A stretch of 64,000 bases of DNA from Terribium retamae (GCF_022347545.1 NZ_JAKREW010000009.1:62001-126000); one strand, 5' to 3'; positions 44,771-54,387 are shown, numbered from the stretch's first letter. Program-made: numbers and translations. The notes: a model not told the origin generated them from the letters alone.

Positions 44771-45784
44771 TCAGTCCAGACGGAACCGGTATTCCGTCAC
44801 ATGATGATAGTTTTCGCCCGGCAGAAGCGTAGCCGACGGGAAATAGGACCGATTGGGAGCATCGGGCCAGACCTGCGTCTCAAGGCATAGGCCCGAAAAG
44901 CGTCGATAACCCAGCCCACCCAGACCCGGTGCCGATGGCGTGATGTATCCGCCGCCATATAGCTGCACGCCCGGTTCCGACGTCCACACCTCCATCTCGA
45001 CGCCGGAGGCAGCTCCTTGAACCCAGGCGGCCTGCCGCATCGGTCCGCGCGTGGAAGCGAGGCAGAAATTATGGTCGTAGACAAATTGCTCGCCCTCGCT
45101 GCGCATTTGTCGCGCCTGCCGGAAATCGAGCGGCGTCCCGTCGACGGGCTGCACGACGCCCGTCGGGATCATTTCATCGTCAACCGGCAGATAGGCTCCA
45201 GCAGGGATCATCAGGCGGTGATCCAGCACGTCTCCCGCGCCGCCATCATCGAGATTGAAATAAGAATGCTGGGTGAGATTGCACACCGTGGCTTCATCGG
45301 CTTTGGCGGTAAACTCCACGCTGAGCGTGCCGGGGATTTTTAACCGGTAGGTGCAGGTCACGTCGAGTGCGCCGGGAAACCCCATCGTGCCCGCCGCATC
45401 GTGCAGGCTCAACGTGACGAAGTCACGGCCGTGCAAGGAAACCTCCCAAGCACGGGCGGCATAACCGCCCGAGCCGCCGTGCAGCGCGTGTTTGCCCAGG
45501 AAATTGCGGTCGATCTGATGGCGTTGGCCAGCCAGCGTGAACCGGCCATCATGGATGCGGTTGGCGAAGCGGCCTACAACCGCACCGAAGTAGAAACTGT
45601 TGTTTTCATAGGCTTCGAAACGGTCGTAGCCGAGCACAAGAGGCGCGTTATGACCTGCGAGGCGCAAATCCTGGATCACCGCGCCCCAGTTGAGGACGTT
45701 GGCCGAGAGCCCGCCGCCGCGGATGGTGAAACGGCGGATCGCCTCGCCTGCTTGCGTGGTCCCGAAGAGCTCGCCGTCTCTCAT
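44771..45784 (-). CDS. galM: Aldose 1-epimerase (galactose mutarotase)
   Basis: The 337-residue enzyme has the mutarotase landmarks GRFANRIHDGRFTLAGQRHQ, the catalytic-acid His in TQHSYFNLDDG and the catalytic-base Glu in SGLCLETQVWPDAPN. It interconverts alpha and beta anomers of aldoses. It lies 48 bp downstream of the succinate-semialdehyde dehydrogenase gene on the same strand. No strong ribosome site precedes the ATG at 45784, so coupling to the upstream gene is plausible. Confidence 0.9.
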   Translation of the reverse strand: MRDGELFGTTQAGEAIRRFTIRGGGLSANVLNWGAVIQDLRLAGHNAPLVLGYDRFEAYENNSFYFGAVVGRFANRIHDGRFTLAGQRHQIDRNFLGKHALHGGSGGYAARAWEVSLHGRDFVTLSLHDAAGTMGFPGALDVTCTYRLKIPGTLSVEFTAKADEATVCNLTQHSYFNLDDGGAGDVLDHRLMIPAGAYLPVDDEMIPTGVVQPVDGTPLDFRQARQMRSEGEQFVYDHNFCLASTRGPMRQAAWVQGAASGVEMEVWTSEPGVQLYGGGYITPSAPGLGGLGYRRFSGLCLETQVWPDAPNRSYFPSATLLPGENYHHVTEYRFRLD

Positions 45785-45832
45785 GAAGATAACGAAGATC
45801 TGCCGGTTTTGCCGAACGCCCTCATATGTCGG

Positions 45833-47290
45833 TCAGAGGCCGAGACCGCCGATGCAGACATATTTGGTATCGAGATAATCCTCGATGCCCTGATGTCCGC
45901 CTTCCTTGCCGAGGCCGGATTCCTTAACGCCACCGAACGGTGCTTCCGGCGTGGTGATCAAGCCTTCATTGACACCGACCATGCCGTATTTCAGTCCCTC
46001 CATGACGCGGAAAGCGCGGCCGAGGTCGCCAGTGTAGAAATAGCACGCCAGTCCGAATTCGGTGTCATTGGCAAGGGAGACCGCTTCTTCCTCGGTCGTG
46101 AATTTGAAGACCGGTGCGACGGGGCCGAAGATTTCTTCCTTCATGAACATCATGTCGGGTGTGGCACCGCTGATCACGGTCGGCTCGAAGAACGAGCCGC
46201 CGAGCGCATGCGGCTTGCCGCCGGTCTCGACCTTGCCGCCCTTGGCCTTGGCGTCCGCCACGAATTCGGCAGTCTTCTGTGCCGCCTTCTCGTCGATCAG
46301 CGGACCCTGCTGCACGCCTTCCTCGAGGCCGGAGCCGACCTTCAGCTTGGCGGTCGCAGCGGCCAGCCTTTCGACGAATTTGTCGTGGATGCCGGCCTGT
46401 ACGAAGAAGCGGTTGGTGCAGACACAGGTCTGCCCGGAATTGCGGAACTTCGCGGTGATCGCGCCTTCGACCGCACGGTCGAGATCGGCATCGTCGAAGA
46501 CGATGAACGGCGCGTTGCCGCCCAGTTCCATCGATACCTTCTTGACCGTCTTGGCCGACTTCTCGATCAGCATCTTGCCGACCGGGGTCGAGCCGGTGAA
46601 GGTGATCTTCTTGACCAGCGGGTTGAAGCAGAGTTCGTCACCGATCTCGCCCGCCGCGCCCGTCACGATGTTGACGACGCCCTTCGGGAAACCGACTTCT
46701 TCCGCCAGCGCGCCCCAGGCCAGCGCCGAATATGGCGTCTGCGTGGCAGGCTTGACGACGGCGGTGCAGCCGGCGGCCAGCGCCGGTCCGAGCTTGCGGG
46801 CCAGCATGGAGGACGGGAAATTCCAAGGGGTGATGGCGGCGACGACGCCGACCGGCTCCTTGGTCACCATGATGCGACGGTCGGCCCAGGGCGACGGCAC
46901 GACATCGCCGTAGGTGCGGCGCCCCTCTTCGGCGAACCACAGCACATAGGCGGCCGATGAGCCAACCTCGCCGCGTGCCTCGAACAGCGACTTGCCCTGT
47001 TCGGTCGTGAGCAACTCGGCCAGCGCATCCTGGTTGTCCATGATGGCATCGTGCAGCTTGCGCAGAAGCTTCGAGCGCTCGAGCGCCGAAGTCTTGCGCC
47101 AGGTCAGGAAGGCTGTATGCGCGGCCTCGATGGCGCGGCGGGTTTCGGCGGCGCCTGCCTTCGGCACCGTGCCGATCTTCAGCCCATTGGCCGGATTGGT
47201 GACGTCGATGGTCTGACCGGAATCGGCCTGTACCCATTCACCATTGATGAGATTGGCCTGCCGCATGAAATGGCTGGTCTTCTGAAGCAT
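45833..47290 (-). CDS. gabD: NAD(P)-dependent succinate-semialdehyde dehydrogenase
   Basis: The 485-residue aldehyde dehydrogenase has Glu255 in MELGGNAPF, Cys289 in [12 protein letters not shown], and the cofactor loop FTGSTPVGK. The vicinal cysteines CVC and the final [10 protein letters not shown] fit GabD, the last step of GABA degradation to succinate. ATG 47290 follows GGGAGG. No gabT is in the window. Substrate assignment is by family resemblance; related glutarate-semialdehyde dehydrogenases are very similar. Confidence 0.88.
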   Translation of the reverse strand: MLQKTSHFMRQANLINGEWVQADSGQTIDVTNPANGLKIGTVPKAGAAETRRAIEAAHTAFLTWRKTSALERSKLLRKLHDAIMDNQDALAELLTTEQGKSLFEARGEVGSSAAYVLWFAEEGRRTYGDVVPSPWADRRIMVTKEPVGVVAAITPWNFPSSMLARKLGPALAAGCTAVVKPATQTPYSALAWGALAEEVGFPKGVVNIVTGAAGEIGDELCFNPLVKKITFTGSTPVGKMLIEKSAKTVKKVSMELGGNAPFIVFDDADLDRAVEGAITAKFRNSGQTCVCTNRFFVQAGIHDKFVERLAAATAKLKVGSGLEEGVQQGPLIDEKAAQKTAEFVADAKAKGGKVETGGKPHALGGSFFEPTVISGATPDMMFMKEEIFGPVAPVFKFTTEEEAVSLANDTEFGLACYFYTGDLGRAFRVMEGLKYGMVGVNEGLITTPEAPFGGVKESGLGKEGGHQGIEDYLDTKYVCIGGLGL

Positions 47291-47452
47291 GGTCTAGCCT
47301 CCCTTCGGCCGCTTGCGGACCGGTCATGGATGGGTCGATGGGTGTTTCGGCGTCACTGCCGCAATTGGACCACCGCTCTTACTCCAGAGCCCGCCCCGCG
47401 ATCAATCGCCATTGCTGAACCTAAGCACTAGGCCAGTGTAAATCCAGCCCTA

Positions 47453-48400
47453 TCAGAACACTTGCGACGTGACCGCCAACCAGAACGAGGTGGTGATGAC
47501 TGCACTGGCGGTGGCAAGCGTCATCTGGTTGGATGCAAGCCCTTGCCCGGTGTTGAACTGCACAGCGATGAGATACGAATTGATGCCGGAGGGAAGTGCC
47601 GCCACCAGCACGGCGACTTGGGCCGTCAACGGCGGCAGACCTGCCAGCCACACTATGACAAGCGTGATAGCCGGCATCACGAACAGCTTCAGCACCGAAA
47701 GGGCAACCGCCGGGCCGATATGGCCGGTGATGCCGAACCGGTTGAGCCCGAGGCCCATGGCAAACAACGCTACCGGCGCCGCCGTTCCACCCAACGCCTC
47801 GGCCAGCCGCGACACCAGTCCGGGCAGCGGAGCGCCGGTAAAGCGCCAGGCCAGGCCAGCCAGGATACCGATGATGAGCGGGTTGATCAGCAGTTTGTGC
47901 AGGAAACGGCGCAGCACGCGCAGAGGATGGACCCTCTCCGCGCCGCCTTGCCCGAACAATTCAAAGAGCACGATCGAAGCCATCATCATGACGGGCAGGT
48001 GTACCGACACCAGCAGCGACAACACTTCAAACCCTTGTTGTCCATAGATGCCGAGGATGAACGGCACGCCAAGCAGCACGACATTGGAATAGGCAGCCGA
48101 AACGCCGCCGACGATACCGGTGCGGCTGTCACGACCAAACAGACGGGTGGTGACCAGATGACCTCCCGCCCAAGTCAACGCCACGGCGGAAAAATAGGTT
48201 GCCCACAAAAGCCAGGGCGCCGAACCGTGGAAATCGGACTTTACCATGGTCTGGAAGAGCAGAAGCGGCATTGCGACGCCAATGGCGAACTCGGCCACCC
48301 CTTCCGCGCTCTGCGCCTTGAGATAGCCGGTGAGACCAGCCAGATAGCCGAGCGCCACGAGACCGAAGACGAACAGGACAGTTTCTGTAAGCGGCGACAT
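47453..48400 (-). CDS. AEC-family transporter (auxin efflux carrier-type)
   Basis: The protein of about 315 residues has ten predicted TM segments in two halves. Typical stretches are GVAMPLLLFQTMVKSD, SAAYSNVVLLGVPFILGIYG and the C-terminal ALPSGINSYLIAVQFNTGQG. Bacterial members export or import organic acids such as malonate. ATG 48400 (MSPLTETVLFV) lacks a strong ribosome site; a GTG upstream (reading NWVLPQ) is possible. It stands between gabD and a divergent phosphatase gene. Confidence 0.8.
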   Translation of the reverse strand: MSPLTETVLFVFGLVALGYLAGLTGYLKAQSAEGVAEFAIGVAMPLLLFQTMVKSDFHGSAPWLLWATYFSAVALTWAGGHLVTTRLFGRDSRTGIVGGVSAAYSNVVLLGVPFILGIYGQQGFEVLSLLVSVHLPVMMMASIVLFELFGQGGAERVHPLRVLRRFLHKLLINPLIIGILAGLAWRFTGAPLPGLVSRLAEALGGTAAPVALFAMGLGLNRFGITGHIGPAVALSVLKLFVMPAITLVIVWLAGLPPLTAQVAVLVAALPSGINSYLIAVQFNTGQGLASNQMTLATASAVITTSFWLAVTSQVF

Positions 48401-48580
48401 CTGAGGCAAGACCCAATTCACGTATTCGACTGATAAGAGGGCTGTGCTGGCCGCGCAACCGCTACGCCCCTCACCTTCAAAGCCGGCAGCCGGCAAATCG
48501 CCTTCGGCTTGCCTTCCTCAAAGCTTTGCCATCCCTATATGATCCGTACCGGCGTCGATTGGACGGCGGATAGGTCTCTC

Positions 48581-49132
48581 ATGCTCCGCCTCGCCCTCGT
48601 TGTTTCGCTGCTCCTTCTGCCCTTCACCGCCTACGCGACCGATGCTGGCTGGGCATTGCTGCGAGCGGGCGGTCATGTCGTACTGCTGCGGCACGCCATG
48701 GTGACCGGCAACGGCGATCCGGCGGGTTTTGACATCGACAAATGCACGACTCAGCAGAAGCTTTCGGATCGCGGCAAGCAACAGGCACGCAAGATCGGCG
48801 CGCTGTTTGCTGCGCGCGCTGCCCCAATCGACCGAGTATTGTCCAGCCGCTATTGCCGAGCGCTCGACACCGCCAACATTGCCTTCGAAGATAACAAGGC
48901 CGAGAAATTCGAGCCGCTCGATCTCCTGCCGAAGGATCCGACGGCAGCCGCGACGCAGAACGCAGCCGTGATCAAGGAAGTGGAGAACTTCACCGGTGAC
49001 GGCAACCTGGTTTTGGTGACCCATCTGGAAAACATCCAGGCGCTCACCGGCGCGGGCGCACGCGAGGGGGAAGCGGTCATCGTCGGTGTCGACGGCGAGA
49101 AGCTGCGCGTGCTTGGCCGCATCATCTTCTGA
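48581..49132 (+). CDS. Secreted histidine phosphatase-family protein
   Basis: The 183-residue protein has a signal peptide (MLRLALVVSLLLLPFTAYA) and a phosphoglycerate-mutase-like fold with the RHG-type site VVLLRHAMVTGNGDP, SDRGKQQARKIG, SSRYCRALDTA and the second His in VLVTHLENIQAL. It is a periplasmic member of the histidine phosphatase superfamily, substrate unknown. ATG 48581 gives the cleanest signal peptide; ATG 48539 is in frame upstream. It precedes the acpXL cluster by 202 bp. Confidence 0.8.
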   Translation: MLRLALVVSLLLLPFTAYATDAGWALLRAGGHVVLLRHAMVTGNGDPAGFDIDKCTTQQKLSDRGKQQARKIGALFAARAAPIDRVLSSRYCRALDTANIAFEDNKAEKFEPLDLLPKDPTAAATQNAAVIKEVENFTGDGNLVLVTHLENIQALTGAGAREGEAVIVGVDGEKLRVLGRIIF

Positions 49133-49334
49133 GAATGGTTGAGCGGAATGATATTCTGCGCATCGCGAGCCTGAAAGCGCCCCCCTTTCGCTTATGACAC
49201 CCGCCATTATTATGCTTGCGCAAATGCGTTTCTCGACATCTGCGTGGCACATTGCCCTTTTCCTGCCATGCAAAACGGATTAGAGAGCGCGACAACCTCC
49301 AATACTGAATCCGCTCCGCTCGAAGGAATTGCCT

Positions 49335-49619
49335 GTGTCTACGACATTTGAAAAAGTTGCCAAAATCATTGCCGACACGAGCGAAATCGACATCGACACG
49401 ATCACGCCGGAGAGCCACACCATCGACGATCTCGGCATCGATAGCCTCGACTTTCTCGATATCGTCTTCGCCATCGACAAGGAATTCGGGATCAAGGTTC
49501 CGCTCGAGAAGTGGACCCAGGAAGTCAACGACGGCAAGGCTTCGACCGACGAATATTTCGTCATGAAGAACCTCTGCGCGAAAATCGACGCGCTGGTCGC
49601 CGCCAAGAGCGCTGCCTGA
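49335..49619 (+). CDS. acpXL: Acyl carrier protein AcpXL, specialised for very-long-chain fatty acids of lipid A
   Basis: AcpXL carries the 27-hydroxyoctacosanoate and related VLCFA chains before LpxXL puts them on lipid A. The 94-residue protein has the phosphopantetheine site Ser37 in [16 protein letters not shown] and the AcpXL-type C-terminal [13 protein letters not shown] segment. The GTG at 49335 has AAGGA seven bases upstream and matches the known family N-terminus better than the TTG at 49329. It heads the five-gene plus-strand cluster. Confidence 0.93.
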   Translation: MSTTFEKVAKIIADTSEIDIDTITPESHTIDDLGIDSLDFLDIVFAIDKEFGIKVPLEKWTQEVNDGKASTDEYFVMKNLCAKIDALVAAKSAA

Positions 49620-49683
49620 CAATCGGCGGGCCGGTGTGCCGGCTGCCCTTGACGAGCGCCGCGCACTGACCCACAAACCGCCC

Positions 49684-50871
49684 ATGAAATCCCACGACGT
49701 CGTCATCACCGGCATCGGCCTCGTTTCCTCCCTCGGAGAAGGCCCGGACGCGCATTGGCAAAAATTGACGGCCGCGGGCACCAAGCCCGTGCTCGACACT
49801 GAGCGCTTCGCTCCCTACACCGTCCATCCTCTGCCCGAGATCGACTGGAACCTGCAGATCGCCAAGCGCGGCGATCAGCGTCAGATGGAGACCTGGCAGC
49901 GGCTAGGGACCTATGTGGCCGGCCTTGCCCTGGACGACGCCGGCATCAAAACCGATGAAGCTTTGTGCTCTACCATGGACATGGTGGTGGCTGCCGGTGG
50001 CGGCGAACGCGATGTAACGGTCGACAACGCCATCTTGGCGGCGTCCGAGAACCGCAATGACTTCGATGTGCTTCTCAACGAGAAGCTGACGACGGAGCTG
50101 CGGCCGACGCTGTTCCTGGCGCAACTCTCCAACCTGCTCGCCGGCAACATCTCGATCGTGCACAAGGTCACCGGCTCCTCGCGCACCTTCATGGGTGAGG
50201 AAGGCGCTGGCGTCGCCGCTGTCGAAACAGCCGCCGCTCGCGTCCGTTCCGGCCAGTCTACGCACATGCTCGTGGGCGGCGCCTTCCAAACCGAACACCC
50301 TGACATGCTGCTCGGCTATGAGCTCGGCGCCTATCTGCACAGAGGCGCCTGGAAGCCGGTCTGGCAACGTGCCGGCTCTGAAGGCGGCGGGGTCGTTTCC
50401 GGCTCGGGTGGCGCGTTCCTCGTCCTGGAAAGCCGCGAGCATGCCGAGAAGCGCGGTGCCCGCGTCTATGCGGAACTCGGTCCGGTCCGCTCTGGGCGCG
50501 CGCGACGCAAGCGTGGCGAATTGAGCTCGACCCTCGAAACATTGCTCAAGGCGGCCAACCTGCCGCAGGGCCAAGTCCTTGCGCTTTCCGGCGCCTCGGG
50601 TGGCCATGCCGCGACGTCGGCCGAGAAGGCGGCTATCGACGCGTACACCGGCCTGACCGCACGCGGCTTCGGCACGCTGACTGGCCACCTGAAGGAAGCG
50701 CAGTTCCCATTTGCGGTAGCACTCGCAGCGCTCGCCGTGCACAACAAGGCGCCCTATCCTGTATTCGATGCAACATCGGAGCGCAATTTCGACGGAATCC
50801 CCGAGCAGGTACTGGCAACTGCGGTCGGCTACCACCAATTCGAGGGCCTGGCGCTGGTCAGCGCCGGCTGA
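49684..50871 (+). CDS. fabF2XL: Beta-ketoacyl-ACP synthase-like FabF2XL without the active-site cysteine
   Basis: The 395-residue thiolase-fold protein is the VLCFA-cluster synthase that follows acpXL. It keeps the fold (VVITGIGLVSSLGEGPDAHW; GEEGAGVAAVETAAARVRSG; TGHLKEAQFPFAVALAALAV), but the nucleophile loop reads KVTGSSRTFMG where TACxSG is expected. Its only cysteine is C95, far from that loop. The first catalytic-His motif (NAHGTST in relatives) is replaced by LSGASGGHAAT. It may act as a chain-length-factor-like partner of FabF1XL. ATG 49684 is 64 bp after acpXL, where fabZXL would be expected. Confidence 0.85.
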   Translation: MKSHDVVITGIGLVSSLGEGPDAHWQKLTAAGTKPVLDTERFAPYTVHPLPEIDWNLQIAKRGDQRQMETWQRLGTYVAGLALDDAGIKTDEALCSTMDMVVAAGGGERDVTVDNAILAASENRNDFDVLLNEKLTTELRPTLFLAQLSNLLAGNISIVHKVTGSSRTFMGEEGAGVAAVETAAARVRSGQSTHMLVGGAFQTEHPDMLLGYELGAYLHRGAWKPVWQRAGSEGGGVVSGSGGAFLVLESREHAEKRGARVYAELGPVRSGRARRKRGELSSTLETLLKAANLPQGQVLALSGASGGHAATSAEKAAIDAYTGLTARGFGTLTGHLKEAQFPFAVALAALAVHNKAPYPVFDATSERNFDGIPEQVLATAVGYHQFEGLALVSAG

Positions 50872-50924
50872 GCGAAGCCAACCGGCCGCATCACGGCGAG
50901 GTGGGACACGTCGCAAGGCAACTG

Positions 50925-51016
50925 GAGCGTTTCCGTTCTTACCGGAAACGCTCTATCTCTTTGTTTTACGCAATCCCGGACGCAAAACCGTTACGCACTT
51001 TTGCTGGATTGCTCTA
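50925..51016. repeat. Interspersed palindromic repeat, copy B (between fabF2XL and fabF1XL)
   Basis: It opens with the hairpin GAGCGTTTCCG-TTCTTAC-CGGAAACGCTC and continues TACGCAATCCCGGACGCAAA and TACGCACTTTTGCTGGATTG. Copy A at 43124-43224 has the same structure. It fills most of the 162-bp gap inside the operon; its hairpin could tune readthrough. Confidence 0.8.
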
Positions 51017-51033
51017 GGGTGAAGGATTGAGGC

Positions 51034-52305
51034 ATGGCAAAGCTGAAGGATCATCTGGGCAGGCCGGTCGTCGCAGTCACCGGGATCGGGGTGGTCACGT
51101 CGCTGGGCGTCGGCAAGGCCGACAATTGGGCTGCGCTCACTGCCGGTAAATCAGGCATTCATCCGATCACCCGCTTTCCCATCGACCAGCTGAACACCCG
51201 CATTTCCGGCATGGTGGATTTCCTGCCCTCGAGCAGCAAGGGGGCCAGCGCCCTGACCTATGAACTGGCCGAGACCGCCGCGCGCGAAGCCGTTACCGAG
51301 GCCGGCATTGATCTTGAAAACTTCGGCGGTCCGCTGTTCCTCGCCTCGCCGCCAGTCGAACTCGATTGGCACGACCGTCTGGCCCTCTACAAAGGGGGGA
51401 AGCAGGCCGATGCTTCGGAGCGCGTTCTGGAAGTGGCGCGTGGACTGAATTCATCGGACATGTTCGACTCCGCACAATTCGGCACCATCGCCGACCGCCT
51501 TTCCGACGCTTTCGGCACGACCGGTCTGCCGATCACGCTTTCGACGGCCTGCGCATCGGGCGCCACGGCTATTCAGCTTGGCGTCGAAGCGATCCGGCGC
51601 GGCGAGTGTGATCGTGCGCTATCGGTCGGCGCGGACGGCTCTGCCACTGCAGAGGCACTCATCCGCTTCTCGCTGCTTTCGGCACTCTCCACGTCCAACG
51701 ACGTGCCGGAAAAGGCGTCGAAACCCTTCTCCAAGGACCGCGACGGCTTCGTGCTCGCCGAAGGCTCGGCCGCACTCGTGCTGGAATCGCTGGAAAGCGC
51801 ACTGGCTCGGGGTGCTACCGTGCTCGGCATCCTGCGTGGCTGCGGCGAGAAGGCCGACGATTTCCATCGCACCCGTTCAAAGCCGGACGGCTCGCCGGCG
51901 ATCGCCGCGGTCAAGGCCGCCCTTGCTGATGCCGGTCTTTCTGAAGACGAGATCGACTACATCAACGCACACGGCACCTCGACGCCAGAAAACGACAAGA
52001 TGGAACATCTGTCGCTGTCGACCGTTTTCGGTCAGCGCATCAGCCAGATCCCCATCTCGTCCAACAAGTCGATGATCGGCCATACCTTGTCGGCAGCGGG
52101 TGCCATCGAGGCCGCCTTCTCGCTGATGACCATGCGTGAAGGCGTCATCCCGCCGACCATCAATTACGACAATCCCGACCCCGCCATTGCGCTGGATGTC
52201 GTGCCGAACAAGAAGCGCGAGGCCAAGGTTGGCACGGTGCTGTCCAACTCCTTCGGCTTCGGCGGCCAGAACACCTGCCTTGTCATGGCACGGGAACCCG
52301 TTTAA
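51034..52305 (+). CDS. fabF1XL: Beta-ketoacyl-ACP synthase II, VLCFA type (FabF1XL)
   Basis: The 423-residue elongating synthase has a full catalytic triad: Cys173 in LSTACASGATAIQL, His313 in NAHGTSTPEND and His350 in SNKSMIGHTLSAAGA, plus the Lys in the SNKS motif. It adds malonyl units to long acyl-AcpXL chains. It follows fabF2XL and the repeat element, and precedes the alcohol dehydrogenase gene by 97 bp. Together the two synthases resemble a KS/CLF pair. Confidence 0.92.
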   Translation: MAKLKDHLGRPVVAVTGIGVVTSLGVGKADNWAALTAGKSGIHPITRFPIDQLNTRISGMVDFLPSSSKGASALTYELAETAAREAVTEAGIDLENFGGPLFLASPPVELDWHDRLALYKGGKQADASERVLEVARGLNSSDMFDSAQFGTIADRLSDAFGTTGLPITLSTACASGATAIQLGVEAIRRGECDRALSVGADGSATAEALIRFSLLSALSTSNDVPEKASKPFSKDRDGFVLAEGSAALVLESLESALARGATVLGILRGCGEKADDFHRTRSKPDGSPAIAAVKAALADAGLSEDEIDYINAHGTSTPENDKMEHLSLSTVFGQRISQIPISSNKSMIGHTLSAAGAIEAAFSLMTMREGVIPPTINYDNPDPAIALDVVPNKKREAKVGTVLSNSFGFGGQNTCLVMAREPV

Positions 52306-52402
52306 GGCGCCCTCAACTGAGGGAATAGGCAATAGGGGAATATGGCAGTCGCTGCCCTGCTCCCTTACTGCCCTCCTGCAAACGAACTGGACGCGAGAGC
52401 CC

Positions 52403-53431
52403 ATGCGCGCACTGCAACTCATCGAGGATCGCCGACTGGAACTGGTCGACGTCGCGCCTCCTCCGGCGCCGGCCGTCGGCGAAGTAACGCTCCGCATCAA
52501 AGCTGTAGCGCTGAACCATATCGACGTGTGGGGCTGGCGCGGCATGGCATTTGCCAAGCGCAAGCTTCCGCTGACCGTCGGCGCGGAAGCCTCCGGTGAG
52601 GTCGAGGCAATCGGTCCGGGCGTGTCGAACCTCGTTCCTGGCCAGCTTGTCTCGATCTATGGCGCCCGCACCTGCGGGCTTTGCCGCGCGTGCCGCGAGA
52701 AGCGCGACAACCTGTGTGAACATGTCGGCGGCGTCCATGGCTTCCATCTTGACGGTTTCGCGCAGGAAAAAATCAACCTGCCGGCGCGCCTGCTGGTGCC
52801 GGCACCGCCCGGAGTCGACGCCATCGGCGCCGCCGTTGCGCCGGTCACTTTCGGCACAGTCGAGCATATGCTGTTCGACAATGCCAAGCTGGAGCCGGGC
52901 GAAACGATCCTCGTCCATGCCGGTGGTTCGGGCATCGGTTCGGCTGCGATCCAGCTTGCCAAGAAGACCGGCTGTACCGTCATCACCACCGTCGGCTCCA
53001 ACGACAAGATCGAGAAGGCCAAGGCACTCGGCGCCGATCATGTCATCAACTACCGCGAAGACCGTTTCGAGGGCGCGGTACGCAAGATCACCAAGAAGAA
53101 GGGCGTCGACGTCGTCTTCGAACATGTCGGCAAGGATACGTGGGCCGGGTCCATGTTTTCCCTGAAGCGTGGCGGCCGCCTCGTCACCTGCGGCTCGACC
53201 TCCGGCGTTTCGACCGAAGTAAACCTGATGATGCTGTTCCAGCAGCAGCTCAAGCTGCTCGGCTCCTTCGGCTGCCGCATGGAAAACATGGCGAACGCCA
53301 TGCAGAAGATGGCGGCCGGTCTCGTCGCGCCCGTCATCGATACTGAGGTCGATTTCGACGGTATCGACGCTGCGCTGAAGCGCATGGAAGGCCGCGACGT
53401 CTTCGGCAAGATCATCCTGCGCGTAGGCTGA
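52403..53431 (+). CDS. Zinc-binding alcohol dehydrogenase of the VLCFA cluster (AdhXL, MDR superfamily)
   Basis: The 342-residue medium-chain dehydrogenase has the structural-zinc cysteines C-x2-C-x2-C-x7-C in TCGLCRACREKRDNLC, the nucleotide loop VHAGGSGIGSAAIQLAKKTG and the conserved VGAEASGEVEAIG. The usual first catalytic-zinc ligand (Cys near residue 40) appears as Asp in NHIDVWGWRG. In rhizobial clusters this gene is adh2XL, thought to work as an enoyl reductase or dehydrogenase in VLCFA synthesis. The ATG is 52403; the stop overlaps the lpxXL start (TGATG). Confidence 0.88.
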   Translation: MRALQLIEDRRLELVDVAPPPAPAVGEVTLRIKAVALNHIDVWGWRGMAFAKRKLPLTVGAEASGEVEAIGPGVSNLVPGQLVSIYGARTCGLCRACREKRDNLCEHVGGVHGFHLDGFAQEKINLPARLLVPAPPGVDAIGAAVAPVTFGTVEHMLFDNAKLEPGETILVHAGGSGIGSAAIQLAKKTGCTVITTVGSNDKIEKAKALGADHVINYREDRFEGAVRKITKKKGVDVVFEHVGKDTWAGSMFSLKRGGRLVTCGSTSGVSTEVNLMMLFQQQLKLLGSFGCRMENMANAMQKMAAGLVAPVIDTEVDFDGIDAALKRMEGRDVFGKIILRVG

Positions 53432-54387
53432 TGGCCGGCGCGGGCGAATCATTGCTGCGCCCCCTCGTCTACAAGACGTTGCGTGGCCTGAAGGTCGCGG
53501 AATACTGGCTCACCGCGCGCGTTGCGATGGCTATTTTGGCGATCCTGCGCATATTGCCGCCGGATCGCGCTCTCAACTTCATCGATAGCGCCGCCCGCAA
53601 AATCGGCCCGATGGTCGGGCGCCATCGCGTCGCGGTCGCCAATCTCAAGCAAGCCTACCCTGACAAGAGCGATGTCGAGATCGAGAAGATCGCCTCCGAC
53701 ATGTGGGGCAATATGGGGCGGCTGGCGGGCGAATATGTCTTCCTCGATCAGCTCTTCGACTACGACCCCGACGCGGAGAGTCCCGGTCGGGTCGAAGTCA
53801 TCGGCAAGGAACTCTTCCTGAAGATCCGCGACGAGAAGAAGCCGCACATTTTCTTCACCGCACATATGGGTAATTTCGAGCTGCTGCCGGTGGCGGCTGC
53901 AACCTTTGACCTGTCGGTGTCGGCGCTCTTTCGCGCCCCGAACAACCCCTATCTTGCCGAATACATCTTCAGGACACGCGCCGCGACGATGGGAGAACTG
54001 CTCGCCTCGAAGAACGGTGTCTCCTTCGCCTTGGCGCAGGTGCTGGAACGCGGCGGCAATGTCGGCGCCCTCGTCGACCAGAAGTTCACCAATGGCGTGT
54101 TGTCCACCTTCTTCGGCCAGCAATGCCAGACCAGCCCGCTGGTGCCGAAGCTGGCACGTCAGTTCGACTGCGACGTCTATCCGGTCTTTTCGGTACGCCT
54201 GCCCGGCAACCGCTTTCGGCTGACACTTTGCGACAAGCTCGAGCTGCCGCGCAACGCTGCCGGCCAGTTGGATGTCTCCGCGATGGTCCAGTTGATGAAC
54301 GACACCGTCGAGGGCTGGGTGCGGCAAGATCCCGGTCAGTGGATGTGGTTCCACAAGCGTTGGCAGATCAGGGGCCGCACCCGCTAG
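53431..54387 (+). CDS. lpxXL: Lipid A VLCFA acyltransferase LpxXL
   Basis: LpxXL transfers the very-long-chain acyl group from AcpXL to the lipid A precursor at the inner membrane. The 318-residue protein is an HtrB/LpxL-family acyltransferase with the HX4E motif HMGNFE (145-150), a membrane-binding N-terminus (RVAMAILAILRILPP) and FRAPNNPYLAEYIF. Its ATG shares a base with the upstream stop, so the two are translationally coupled. It is the last gene of the acpXL cluster. Confidence 0.93.
   Translation: MAGAGESLLRPLVYKTLRGLKVAEYWLTARVAMAILAILRILPPDRALNFIDSAARKIGPMVGRHRVAVANLKQAYPDKSDVEIEKIASDMWGNMGRLAGEYVFLDQLFDYDPDAESPGRVEVIGKELFLKIRDEKKPHIFFTAHMGNFELLPVAAATFDLSVSALFRAPNNPYLAEYIFRTRAATMGELLASKNGVSFALAQVLERGGNVGALVDQKFTNGVLSTFFGQQCQTSPLVPKLARQFDCDVYPVFSVRLPGNRFRLTLCDKLELPRNAAGQLDVSAMVQLMNDTVEGWVRQDPGQWMWFHKRWQIRGRTR

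Noticed and set aside
45401..46960. A 519-codon frame antisense to gabD and galM
   Set aside because: It crosses two well-supported genes and has no recognisable domain.
52306..52402. Near-direct repeats GGGAATAGGCAATAGGGGAATA before the alcohol dehydrogenase gene
   Set aside because: Short and degenerate, without dyad symmetry or operator form; most likely simple local duplication.
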